From assembly GCA_964597685.1 (NCBI GenBank), contig CAZQZC010000088.1, positions 1 to 10,637 on the forward strand: 10,637 nt of DNA. Direction: 5' to 3'. Below are positions 1 to 6,071 of the stretch, piece by piece (position 1 is the first letter of the stretch; each line of letters opens with the position of its first letter). This DNA is from JBCBTJ01 sp964597685. GTDB taxonomy: Bacteria > Pseudomonadota > Alphaproteobacteria > Caulobacterales > Hyphomonadaceae. Below the pieces are notes generated by a model. That model saw only the letters and a list, made by a program, of their open reading frames with translations, was not told the origin of the DNA and did no database searches. A program made the translations under genes and the position numbers.

Positions 1-265
1 GCGCTTCGGCGTCGTCGAGATAACCGGACGCCCGCTCATTGACCGCTTCAGCAACCTCGAAGCGACCAAGCTGCTCCTCCAGCCGCCCGGACCAGGCGAC
101 CTCCAGCGTGTTGCCCGCCTCAAATTGAGCGCGCTTCTTCCGCGACGCGCCGCCATAGACAAGCCCCGCCCGCCGTCCGCGCGTCTTTGTCAGGACGTCG
201 AGGATCAAGCCGCTCTCGCCAAAGCGCCGACCGCCGAGGATGAGGGCTTCATCAGTCCAATTCAT
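1..265 (-). CDS. recO: DNA repair protein RecO, N-terminal part (cut by window edge)
   Basis: The 88 visible codons begin MNWTDEALILGGRRFGESG and continue with LILDVLTKTRGRRAGLVYGG, an Arg/Lys-rich SRKKR stretch, and then EVAWSGRLEEQLGRFEV. This is the N-terminal OB-fold of alphaproteobacterial RecO. In the RecFOR pathway RecO binds ssDNA and SSB and helps load RecA at gaps. The gene runs off the left edge, so the helical and zinc-binding parts are not seen. The start at 265 is the only ATG available, because an in-frame TAG lies at 284-286, just upstream. No clear Shine-Dalgarno precedes it, which suggests translation coupled to an upstream gene. The gene now sits behind a small inserted element that separates it from yciB. 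Confidence 0.9.
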   Translation of the reverse strand, partial: MNWTDEALILGGRRFGESGLILDVLTKTRGRRAGLVYGGASRKKRAQFEAGNTLEVAWSGRLEEQLGRFEVAEAVNERASGYLDDAEA

Positions 266-283
266 GGATGCTGCATTGCGTTG

Positions 284-370
284 CTAGAGCCCTTTCATCC
301 GAATTTGAGCCGCCTGAGCACTGGCCTTTTGCGCCAGGGCGGCGTCGCAATCCTCGGCCGATGCCCGCAT
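284..370 (-). CDS. possible 28-residue ORF carried by the inserted element
   Basis: This frame starts at an ATG at 370 and encodes MRASAEDCDAALAQKASAQ followed by nine residues ending in IRMKGL, then TAG formed at the element's end (286-284). An AGGG lies a few bases upstream of the ATG and an AAGGAG lies further up. The peptide is Ala/Gln-rich and helical in composition. It is in the same frame as recO and stops 18 nt before the recO start, so if translated it could deliver ribosomes to recO. The frame is also open upstream across the rest of the element. It may equally be chance openness of repeat DNA, and there is no similarity I recognise. Confidence 0.2.
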   Translation of the reverse strand: MRASAEDCDAALAQKASAQAAQIRMKGL

Positions 371-446
371 CGCCCTGCGGTATGCTCCTTGCCAGCACGA
401 ACCCGAGAGGCCATCAGCCGACTCAAATTCGGATGAAAGGGCTCTA
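285..446. mobile_element. MITE-like element with perfect inverted ends and TA flanks
   Basis: Positions 285-309 and 422-446 are perfect inverted repeats of 25 nt, starting TAGAGCCCTTTCATCC; the interior is 112 nt. The outermost TA of each arm (285-286 and 445-446) reads as a TA target duplication, leaving a 158-bp element with ends GAGCCC...GGGCTC. There is no transposase inside. Small size, perfect ends and a TA target fit a non-autonomous derivative of the IS630/Tc1-mariner group; that assignment is inference from the TA duplication. The interior has lesser dyads, for example CTGGC/GCCAG at 321-337 and GATGC/GCATC around 360-371. Deleting the element with one TA rejoins the yciB stop codon to sequence 18 nt upstream of the recO ATG. 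It could also fold into a long RNA hairpin between the two genes, but no T-run follows, so it is not a typical terminator. Confidence 0.75.
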
Positions 447-1070
447 ATCGGCCGGAGCCGGCTCAGCGTCGCGCAAGTGTTTCAACGTATACGGCGTGTT
501 GGCCAACATGAAGACGACGACGAAGGCGAAATTGCCGACTTTCCAATTGGCCCACGTCGCCTCTGAGAAGTTTCGCCATAGAAACTCGTTCCAAGCCGCC
601 ATGAAAACGAAAAAGCAGCCCCAACGAATGGCCAACGTGTTCCAGGCGTGGTCGGGAAGGTCGAATGCATTCTTGAGAAGCATCTTCCAAATATTGCGCC
701 CGACAGCGAGCCCGCCGAAGATCACGCTGGCATAAACGAGATTTACGATTGTTGGTTTTATAAACAGGAACAACTTGCTCTGCAGAAATATTCCGGCTGC
801 GCCGAAGCCGCCGATGATCACGCTTGAGATGATCAGGAGCGGCGGAACGGGCTGTTTGTTCACCAGCTTGACTGTCACGGCTGCGAACGTCGCCGCCATC
901 AGAATGCCCGTCGCCCAATAGAGCGCGGTATCCTTGGAGAACAATCCGGTCTCCGGAAACCGGAGAAGCACATTGTAAACAATGACGAAGGCGACCGCCG
1001 GGCCGACCTCCGCCCAGAGGCTGCCCGCCTTGCCGGCCGCGACGGCGGCGTCTGATTTCTGTTCGCTCAT
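444..1070 (-). CDS. yciB: YciB / septation protein A family inner-membrane protein
   Basis: A 208-residue polytopic membrane protein with about five hydrophobic segments (roughly residues 22-36, 50-68, 77-96, 103-124 and 146-162/180-192). Family signatures include FIKPTIVNLVYASVIFGGL at 103-121 and the conserved WNEFLWRNFSEATWANWK at 160-177. YciB proteins affect cell envelope integrity, septation and cell length; the molecular activity is not settled, and some annotations call them IspZ. ATG at 1070 has a good AGGA 6 nt upstream that overlaps the stop of the flippase gene, so the two are likely cotranscribed and translationally coupled. The TAG stop (446-444) uses the TA that flanks the inserted element, so the C-terminus appears unchanged by the insertion. 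Length is normal for alphaproteobacterial members. Confidence 0.9.
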   Translation of the reverse strand: MSEQKSDAAVAAGKAGSLWAEVGPAVAFVIVYNVLLRFPETGLFSKDTALYWATGILMAATFAAVTVKLVNKQPVPPLLIISSVIIGGFGAAGIFLQSKLFLFIKPTIVNLVYASVIFGGLAVGRNIWKMLLKNAFDLPDHAWNTLAIRWGCFFVFMAAWNEFLWRNFSEATWANWKVGNFAFVVVFMLANTPYTLKHLRDAEPAPAD

Positions 1071-1076
1071 GCTGTT

Positions 1077-1081
1077 TCCTA
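1077..1081 (-). promoter_or_regulatory. yciB Shine-Dalgarno overlapping the flippase stop codon
   Basis: Read on the minus strand, TAGGAAACAGCATG holds the flippase TAG stop (1081-1079), an AGGA ribosome-binding core (1080-1077) and the yciB ATG (1070). The flippase stop and the yciB start are only 8 nt apart. This arrangement supports coupled translation and decides the yciB start. Confidence 0.7.
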
Positions 1082-2533
1082 CGCCGGACGACGCCGATCG
1101 GACCAGTGAAAGATGCGCAAGATCGCAGATCTAAGGCCGAGAATATCCAAGCCGATGGCGACCGCACTGTAGACCAGCGCTCCCACAAGCGTCTTTGCGA
1201 TGAGCTCGAGCCAGCCGCCGAGGTTTGGGACCACGAGAATTGCCGGCCACATGGCCAGCGATGCGGCGAGAATCCTGAGTAACCCGAACGACGCCAGCGG
1301 CAAACGCACGAGCGTCCGCCCAAACCCGCCAAGCACAACCAGTCCGATGAGATAGCTCACGAGCGTCGCCGTCACGGCGCCGGGTAAGCCGAAGGCGGGG
1401 ATAAGCGCCAGATTAAGCGCCACGTTCGCGCCGGCGGGCACAACCATTAAGCCTGCGCGAAGACCTGTGCGCTGCGTCAACAAAAAGGCTTCAGACGCAT
1501 AGTGGATCATTAAACCGTTCAGGAGCCCCGCAAAGGCGATCCAGGGAATGATCTGCGCCGCCTCGTCGCGCAATGGGGCGGCGATCATTGCGTCTGCGAG
1601 CGGTTCGGCGACGAGCGCCAAACCCGTCGCCGCCGGAACCCCAAAGGCCAGCAAAGTGTGGATCAAGCGTCGCGCCGGGGCCTCAGCCGCCGCCGCGCCT
1701 CCGCGTTCATATGCTGCGAGCAGGAGCGGCGAGGCTCCCATGGCCGCCCAGGCGCAAATCATGAGAACAGTCTTGTCGGCGACGCCATAACCCGCCGCAT
1801 AGGCGCCGACAGCGGCCTCATCCAGGAACCAGGCGATGAGAAAGCGGTCGCTCGCCGACAGTACAAGGTCGAGGATCAGCGCAGCCGCCAAGGGCGCCCC
1901 ATAGCCGATCCAGGCCCGTCGACGTTCCGGGGACGCCGTCCCGCCACGCGCCCGTTTGGCAAGCCAGGCGCCTTCGCTGAAAGCAGCGAGCAAGCCCGCC
2001 GCCGCAAGACCTGCAAAGGGCGCCGCGGGGCCGAGCCCGCTTTTTGCGGCGAGCGCGGCGCCGAGTGCGAAACCGACAAGCGCCCGCGTCGTTGAAACAA
2101 GGCTGTAGCGCCCGACGCGGCGTTCGGCGCGATGGGTCTCCAATGCCGATTGGACAAGCCCGTTCAGCGGAATCACAAGGGCGATCCAAGGAATTGCCGC
2201 CAAATAAGCGGGCGCATCGCGGAACACCCAGGCGAGCGCCAAGATCAGGCCCCAAGCCGCCAGGGCTCCGCGCCAGTGTAGGCTAAGGATCGTCGCAGCA
2301 TGATTGCGTTTGTCCGCCGGGGTGCGCGCTGCGCCAGCGAAGCGGTAGGCCGCGGCTTCCGAAGCGGTCAGCGAGGCGGTATGGACCAGCGCCAGCACCG
2401 ACAACAATAGCGCGTATCGCCCGTAATCCTCAGGTCCCAAGAGCCGGGTGAAGACATAGACGCCGCCAAAGCTCGCGAGCGCCGCTGCGAACGCGGGCGG
2501 GGCGTAGACGATAAGGTGGCGTGGGATTGGCAT
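1079..2533 (-). CDS. polysaccharide/lipid-linked oligosaccharide flippase (MOP superfamily, Wzx-like)
   Basis: A 484-residue protein, hydrophobic throughout, with around 12-14 membrane segments. It opens MPIPRHLIVYAPPAFAAALA and soon reaches FGGVYVFTRLLGPEDYGRYAL, the typical first-helix pair of the polysaccharide biosynthesis/flippase family (RfbX/Wzx type): a hydrophobic helix, then RLLGPEDYG. An internal repeat of that fold begins near GYGAPLAAALILDLVLSASDRFLIAWFLDEAAVGAYAAGY. Such proteins move lipid-linked sugars across the inner membrane for exopolysaccharide or O-antigen; the substrate here cannot be read. I chose ATG 2533 rather than an upstream TTG at 2629 because the extension (rich in Cys/His and polar residues) does not resemble a family N-terminus and would overlap the divergent gene's start. 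No clear Shine-Dalgarno precedes 2533. It is divergent from the GH5 gene and directly upstream of yciB. Confidence 0.82.
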   Translation of the reverse strand: MPIPRHLIVYAPPAFAAALASFGGVYVFTRLLGPEDYGRYALLLSVLALVHTASLTASEAAAYRFAGAARTPADKRNHAATILSLHWRGALAAWGLILALAWVFRDAPAYLAAIPWIALVIPLNGLVQSALETHRAERRVGRYSLVSTTRALVGFALGAALAAKSGLGPAAPFAGLAAAGLLAAFSEGAWLAKRARGGTASPERRRAWIGYGAPLAAALILDLVLSASDRFLIAWFLDEAAVGAYAAGYGVADKTVLMICAWAAMGASPLLLAAYERGGAAAAEAPARRLIHTLLAFGVPAATGLALVAEPLADAMIAAPLRDEAAQIIPWIAFAGLLNGLMIHYASEAFLLTQRTGLRAGLMVVPAGANVALNLALIPAFGLPGAVTATLVSYLIGLVVLGGFGRTLVRLPLASFGLLRILAASLAMWPAILVVPNLGGWLELIAKTLVGALVYSAVAIGLDILGLRSAILRIFHWSDRRRPA

Positions 2534-2593
2534 GGCGGCGGACGGCGTGGCGAAGTAGACGACAGGTCTCAAGCATACGCGATGCCAACAGGC
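2534..2593. promoter_or_regulatory. short divergent intergenic region, flippase / GH5 hydrolase
   Basis: About 60 nt separate the two chosen start codons, so promoters for both genes must lie here or inside the opposing coding sequence. No convincing -35/-10 pair is visible. A small dyad ATGCC-AACA-GGCAT spans 2582-2595 and contains both candidate ATG codons of the GH5 gene (2582 and 2594). It could be an operator or a start-masking hairpin, but at 5 bp per arm it may be chance. Confidence 0.3.
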
Positions 2594-3826
2594 ATGCTGG
2601 AGGTTGGTATCACTCTGAATCGTCGACAAATTTTGACAGCTGGCGCCGCGTTGGCCTTGCCGGGCGCAGCGGGCGCCGAGCCGTCGGCGATGTCGCGGTT
2701 CTGGCCTATGGCCGGGCCGCCGGTCTTGCGTGGCGCGACCCTTGTGCGGCGCAGGCGCGTCCCCTCCGTGGACGGAGCTGGCAATCGGGCGACGGGATAT
2801 GGCGCGCTGACGCCCGAATATCGCTCCTCGGACCTTGAGAGACTCGCAGAGGCTGGCGCTAACCTGATCAATCTATCCTGGCCCGGGATCTGGTCTGCGA
2901 CGCCGCCCTTCGGTCTGGATGAGTCCGAACTTGTTGAGATTACAGAGAAATTCCTGGACGCCGTGCGCGCAGCGGGCCTTTACGCGACGCTTGGATTCCG
3001 CTCCGGTCCCGGACGGTCCGAATTCGTGTTTCATCGCGCGGCGGCGGGAAGCTGGTTCCCGGAATCTCTGGTGATCGACAGAGTCTGGCATGACCGCGAA
3101 CTGCAGGACGCCTGGCAAGCCATGTGCGTTAGGGCGGCCCGCATTCTGTCAGGCCGGCCAGAAGTGGTCGGCTTCAATCCCCTGGTCGAACCTGATCCAC
3201 ATGTCGCCGGGTTCGATCAGGACGGGAATATTCTGAGCGAGTACAATCCGCAAACGTACGAAAGGCGCGCCGCACCCGTGTCGAATTGGGCCGCATGGGC
3301 GCCGAAACTCGCCGCTTCTGTGCGTGACGCCGCTCCGGAGCTGCCGATCCTTCTCTCGCCGGCGGGATTCGCGCGGATAGGGTGGTTGCCGCTCATGGGG
3401 CGTCCGCCCGTTTCGGGACTGGTTTGGGAAGTCCACGACTACACGCCCGACGCCTACACCCACCAGCCGCGCGGCGGGCCACAGGTCTCCCTGGCTCGGG
3501 ACGACGCTGACGCCTTCGCTGTCGGCTTGGCGGCGGCCGGCCGGTTCGGCGCGCCGGTCTATCTTGGCGAGTTTGGCGCGGTGCGTTGGGCGCCGGACCG
3601 GGGGCGTTACTGGGAGGCGCGGATTGCGGCCTGCGAGGCGGCCGGAGTGAATTGGGCGGCGTTTCGATGGCCGACGTCGAACCCGGATTACGAGGCCCTC
3701 GACGACCAGTTCAATTTGCTCATGGGGCAGGGAGCCGATCCGCGGTCTCCCCAAGGCGCGCCTGCGGCGGCGGTTCGCGCCGGTTGGCGGCGCAATGGGT
3801 TGGACCGTCAACCCCGGCTGCGGTGA
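2594..3826 (+). CDS. GH5-type (cellulase-like) glycoside hydrolase with Tat signal
   Basis: A 410-residue protein from ATG 2594. The N-terminus has a twin-arginine motif NRRQIL (residues 8-13), a hydrophobic stretch and a plausible AAGA cleavage site near residue 28, so export to the periplasm by the Tat route is likely. The body has the GH5 clan-A TIM-barrel landmarks: PVLRGATL (strand 1), GANLINLSWP, the acid/base motif FNPLVEP with Glu199, the HDY motif near residue 282, and the nucleophile strand VYLGEFGAV with Glu326; FRW near 359 fits the substrate-stacking Trp. Both catalytic glutamates are present, so it should be an active retaining beta-glycosidase. Substrate is unknown; linkage to a flippase hints at a surface or exported polysaccharide (inference). 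ATG 2582 (4 codons longer) is also possible; a start at 2516 would overlap the flippase and bury the Tat motif. Its stop is only 11 nt from that of the convergent MFS gene. Confidence 0.82.
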   Translation: MLEVGITLNRRQILTAGAALALPGAAGAEPSAMSRFWPMAGPPVLRGATLVRRRRVPSVDGAGNRATGYGALTPEYRSSDLERLAEAGANLINLSWPGIWSATPPFGLDESELVEITEKFLDAVRAAGLYATLGFRSGPGRSEFVFHRAAAGSWFPESLVIDRVWHDRELQDAWQAMCVRAARILSGRPEVVGFNPLVEPDPHVAGFDQDGNILSEYNPQTYERRAAPVSNWAAWAPKLAASVRDAAPELPILLSPAGFARIGWLPLMGRPPVSGLVWEVHDYTPDAYTHQPRGGPQVSLARDDADAFAVGLAAAGRFGAPVYLGEFGAVRWAPDRGRYWEARIAACEAAGVNWAAFRWPTSNPDYEALDDQFNLLMGQGADPRSPQGAPAAAVRAGWRRNGLDRQPRLR

Positions 3827-3837
3827 CCGAACCGGCC

Positions 3838-5082
3838 TCAAGCCATTGACGTGCGGCGGTTATGCATGCGCCAGCTCCAAAGGCACAGGGTGAACACAAA
3901 CGTCGACATGACAAGCGCCAACAGCGCGGTCCCCGTCCAGCCTGCGAGGTCGTAGGCCGTCGTGCCGGCCCAACTGGCGAGCCCGCCGCCGACGAACATC
4001 ATGACGATGTAGACCGTCATCAACCGTGTGCGGATCTCCGGCGCCTCGCTTAGAAAGGTCATGCGGTTGGTGATGTCGACTGTCGGACCCGAGACATTGG
4101 TGATCACGATTGGGATCATCAGCAGCCAGAGGCTGTGCCCGAACACCATGAGCAACGAAACGCCGACGAGTTGGACGCCCGCCACCGCGAGGCGGGCGCG
4201 GCGCGCGCCAACACGATCCGCCCAGGCGCCGAGGCGGGGCGTGGCGGCGAGATTGACGATGGCGAAAATTGCGAGGTAGCCGACCGTATCGACGCCGTAT
4301 CCCATGTCCGGGCTGGTGAGGTGAAGGCCGAGGCCCAGCCAGACCGCCAGAAAGATCCCGAAGCTGAGCGCTTGGATCGCCCCGGACAGAAGAATTTCAG
4401 GGTGGCCGCGAACGATTGGCAGGATCGACAGGATCAGGCGGGGATAGCTCTGCCGGGGCTGCGCGTCGTCAACCCGCTCGCGTTCGTCCATGATCAACGG
4501 CAGCAAGAAGGTGACCGCCAGCATCAGCCCCGCTGCGATCACGTAAACGGCGCGCCAACCCACATGCTCGCCGATCAACCCGGCGCCGGCGCGCGCCACC
4601 AGGATTCCGGCGATTATGCCGGTTGTCAGCACCGCGGTCGCATGGCCAAGCCGATCCGGCGTCACTCGTTTGGAGACATAGGCGGGCAGCAAATAGGGCG
4701 CGATGGTGAAGAAGCCCAGCATGGCCGAGGCCGCCACGAAGAGCGGAAAACTCTGCGCAAACGCCATCAGGGCGATGGCTGTGAATTGGCCGGCGACGAA
4801 AATGGCGACGAGACGGCGATTGCTGACCCTGTCGCCGAGCGGCAGCAGCAGAAGGATGCCAAGGGCCAGCGCCAATTGGTTGAGCCCCGGAACGATCCCG
4901 ATCAGGGACGCGCTGACCTCAAAGTCGGCGGCGACGCGAGCGATGATGGGATGGATGTAATAGGCGTTGGCGGTGACGACCGCGCTGGCGGCGGCCAGGA
5001 GGAACAGGTCCAATTGCGACAGGCGACTGGCCGACCTGGCTGGCTCTGGCTCCTGTTCGCTGGGAATGTCCGCGCCTTTCAT
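3838..5082 (-). CDS. MFS transporter (12-TM, probable drug/metabolite exporter)
   Basis: A 414-residue major facilitator protein. After a charged cytoplasmic N-terminus (residues 1-24), helix 1 begins LFLLAAASAVVTANAYYIHP. Motif A after helix 2 is GDRVSNRR (83-90), and its second-half counterpart is ADRVGARRAR. GEHVGWRAVYVIAAG near 171-185 is the usual helix 5/6 segment of the drug-proton antiporter subfamily (YnfM/AraJ-like). This suggests proton-driven export, substrate not predictable. It starts 31 nt after the EamA gene on the same strand, so the two probably form an operon. That gap has no clear Shine-Dalgarno but holds a compact dyad GGGCT-A-AGCCC (5089-5099), which may hide or shape the start. 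It is convergent with the GH5 gene, with almost no room for a terminator between them. Confidence 0.85.
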   Translation of the reverse strand: MKGADIPSEQEPEPARSASRLSQLDLFLLAAASAVVTANAYYIHPIIARVAADFEVSASLIGIVPGLNQLALALGILLLLPLGDRVSNRRLVAIFVAGQFTAIALMAFAQSFPLFVAASAMLGFFTIAPYLLPAYVSKRVTPDRLGHATAVLTTGIIAGILVARAGAGLIGEHVGWRAVYVIAAGLMLAVTFLLPLIMDERERVDDAQPRQSYPRLILSILPIVRGHPEILLSGAIQALSFGIFLAVWLGLGLHLTSPDMGYGVDTVGYLAIFAIVNLAATPRLGAWADRVGARRARLAVAGVQLVGVSLLMVFGHSLWLLMIPIVITNVSGPTVDITNRMTFLSEAPEIRTRLMTVYIVMMFVGGGLASWAGTTAYDLAGWTGTALLALVMSTFVFTLCLWSWRMHNRRTSMA

Positions 5083-5113
5083 CGGTCTGGGCTAAGCCCG
5101 GCCCGCGGCCACG

Positions 5114-5992
5114 TCAAAGGGAATCGGCCCCCAGAGCGCCCACCTGCATCATGACGAGGCCGCCTGCGAGCACCAGGGCGGCGAGCGTGCGGCGAAGGCC
5201 AAAGCCCTCTTTCAGAAACAGCCAGCCGAGCAAGGCGCCGAACACCACGGCGGTCTCGCGCAATGCGGACACCATCACCGCTTGGGTCAGCGTGAGGGCG
5301 TAGAGCGCCGCCCCGAAGGACAGGATGGACAGTGTTCCCGCCGTCACGCCGAAGCGGAGATTGGCCCGCGCATCGGCCCAAACCCGCTTTCCGCGCGCTG
5401 CGACAGCCGCCGAGGTCATCCCCACCCAGTCCAGCAGGAACAGCCAGACGATGAACGTGAACGGGTTCGGCGAGATGCGCATGCCGCGCGCATCCATCGT
5501 CGTGTAGAGCGCGACGCCCGCCGCCGTCAGGCCCGCCCAGGCGAGCGCGCCGCGATTGGCGCGCAACTGGGTTGGATCGGCCCCTTGCGGCGTGGCGAAG
5601 ACGATGACCGCGCCGGTGGCGATCACAAGGCCTGCAATCGACAGGAGGCTCAGTTCCTCGCCGAGGATCAGGAAGGCGGTGAACGCGACAAACAGTGGCG
5701 CAAGGCCCCGCATGACCGGGAAGACGAGCGACAAGTCCCCCCGGTGCATCGCTCGCACGAGAGCGCCTTGGTAGGCGAGGTGGGCCGGCATCGAGAGCGC
5801 CAGCGCGCCCCACGTTGCCGCGTTGGGCGGCGGGACGACAAAGGCGAACGGAACCATGATCAGCGCCGACGAACACGACAGCACGGCGCGACCGACCAGA
5901 ATGTCGCCGCCGCGCTTCACCGCCACATTGGCGACGGCCAGGGTTACAGCGGAGAACAGACCGAGCGCGATGGGAAGCGTTGAATCCGGCAT
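5114..5992 (-). CDS. EamA/DMT-family transporter
   Basis: A 292-residue protein with ten predicted membrane helices in two EamA repeats (about residues 5-135 and 150-285). Typical marks are a helix-1 segment with AVANVAVKRGG, the VFPVMRGLAPLFVAFTAFLILGE stretch ending the first repeat, and the matching VMVSALRETAVVFGALLGWLFLKEG stretch in the second. The drug/metabolite transporter superfamily moves amino acids, nucleobases, sugars or other small metabolites, usually outward; the substrate cannot be deduced. Start ATG 5992 gives a normal N-terminus at helix 1; there is no strong ribosome-binding site. It lies 79 nt downstream of the muramidase-fusion gene and 31 nt upstream of the MFS gene, all on the minus strand, so a shared transcript is possible. 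Confidence 0.85.
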   Translation of the reverse strand: MPDSTLPIALGLFSAVTLAVANVAVKRGGDILVGRAVLSCSSALIMVPFAFVVPPPNAATWGALALSMPAHLAYQGALVRAMHRGDLSLVFPVMRGLAPLFVAFTAFLILGEELSLLSIAGLVIATGAVIVFATPQGADPTQLRANRGALAWAGLTAAGVALYTTMDARGMRISPNPFTFIVWLFLLDWVGMTSAAVAARGKRVWADARANLRFGVTAGTLSILSFGAALYALTLTQAVMVSALRETAVVFGALLGWLFLKEGFGLRRTLAALVLAGGLVMMQVGALGADSL

Positions 5993-6009
5993 GGCGCGGT
6001 CCGTTTCGG

Positions 6010-6030
6010 CGAGGGCGACGAGCTCCCTCG
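6010..6030. other. small hairpin in the leader of the EamA gene
   Basis: CGAGGG (6010-6015) pairs with CCCTCG (6025-6030) over a 9-nt loop, 18 nt upstream of the EamA start in the 79-nt gap after the muramidase gene. No T-run follows on either strand. It might attenuate read-through or be chance in GC-rich DNA. Confidence 0.2.
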
Positions 6031-6071
6031 ACTAGGCGGCGCGCGCTAGGCCGGCAATGGGCGACGTTGGG

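Noticed and set aside
125..436. A 103-codon plus-strand open frame across recO and the inserted element
   Set aside because: Its first half is antisense to recO and its end lies in the inverted repeat. Because the arms are identical when inverted, the same RLKFG-stop ending appears on both strands, which marks it as a repeat artefact.
285..446. The perfect inverted repeat as an intrinsic transcription terminator
   Set aside because: The arms are 112 nt apart and no T-run follows either arm. TA flanks and the clean empty-site reconstruction fit a mobile element better.
463..1338. A 291-codon minus-strand open frame
   Set aside because: It overlaps yciB and the flippase in another frame; both of those have clear family motifs, whereas this one is Arg/Ser-rich shadow sequence.
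2534..2629. A longer flippase starting from TTG at 2629
   Set aside because: The added 32 residues (Cys/His and polar) do not look like a flippase N-terminus and overlap the GH5 gene's start; ATG 2533 gives the expected family beginning.
4135..5154. A 339-codon plus-strand open frame
   Set aside because: It is antisense to the MFS gene; the translation is Asp/Gln/Arg-rich low-complexity with no motif.
5079..5876. A 265-codon minus-strand open frame overlapping the EamA gene
   Set aside because: It is a shifted-frame shadow of the EamA transporter, Arg/Gly/Pro-rich, with no membrane pattern.
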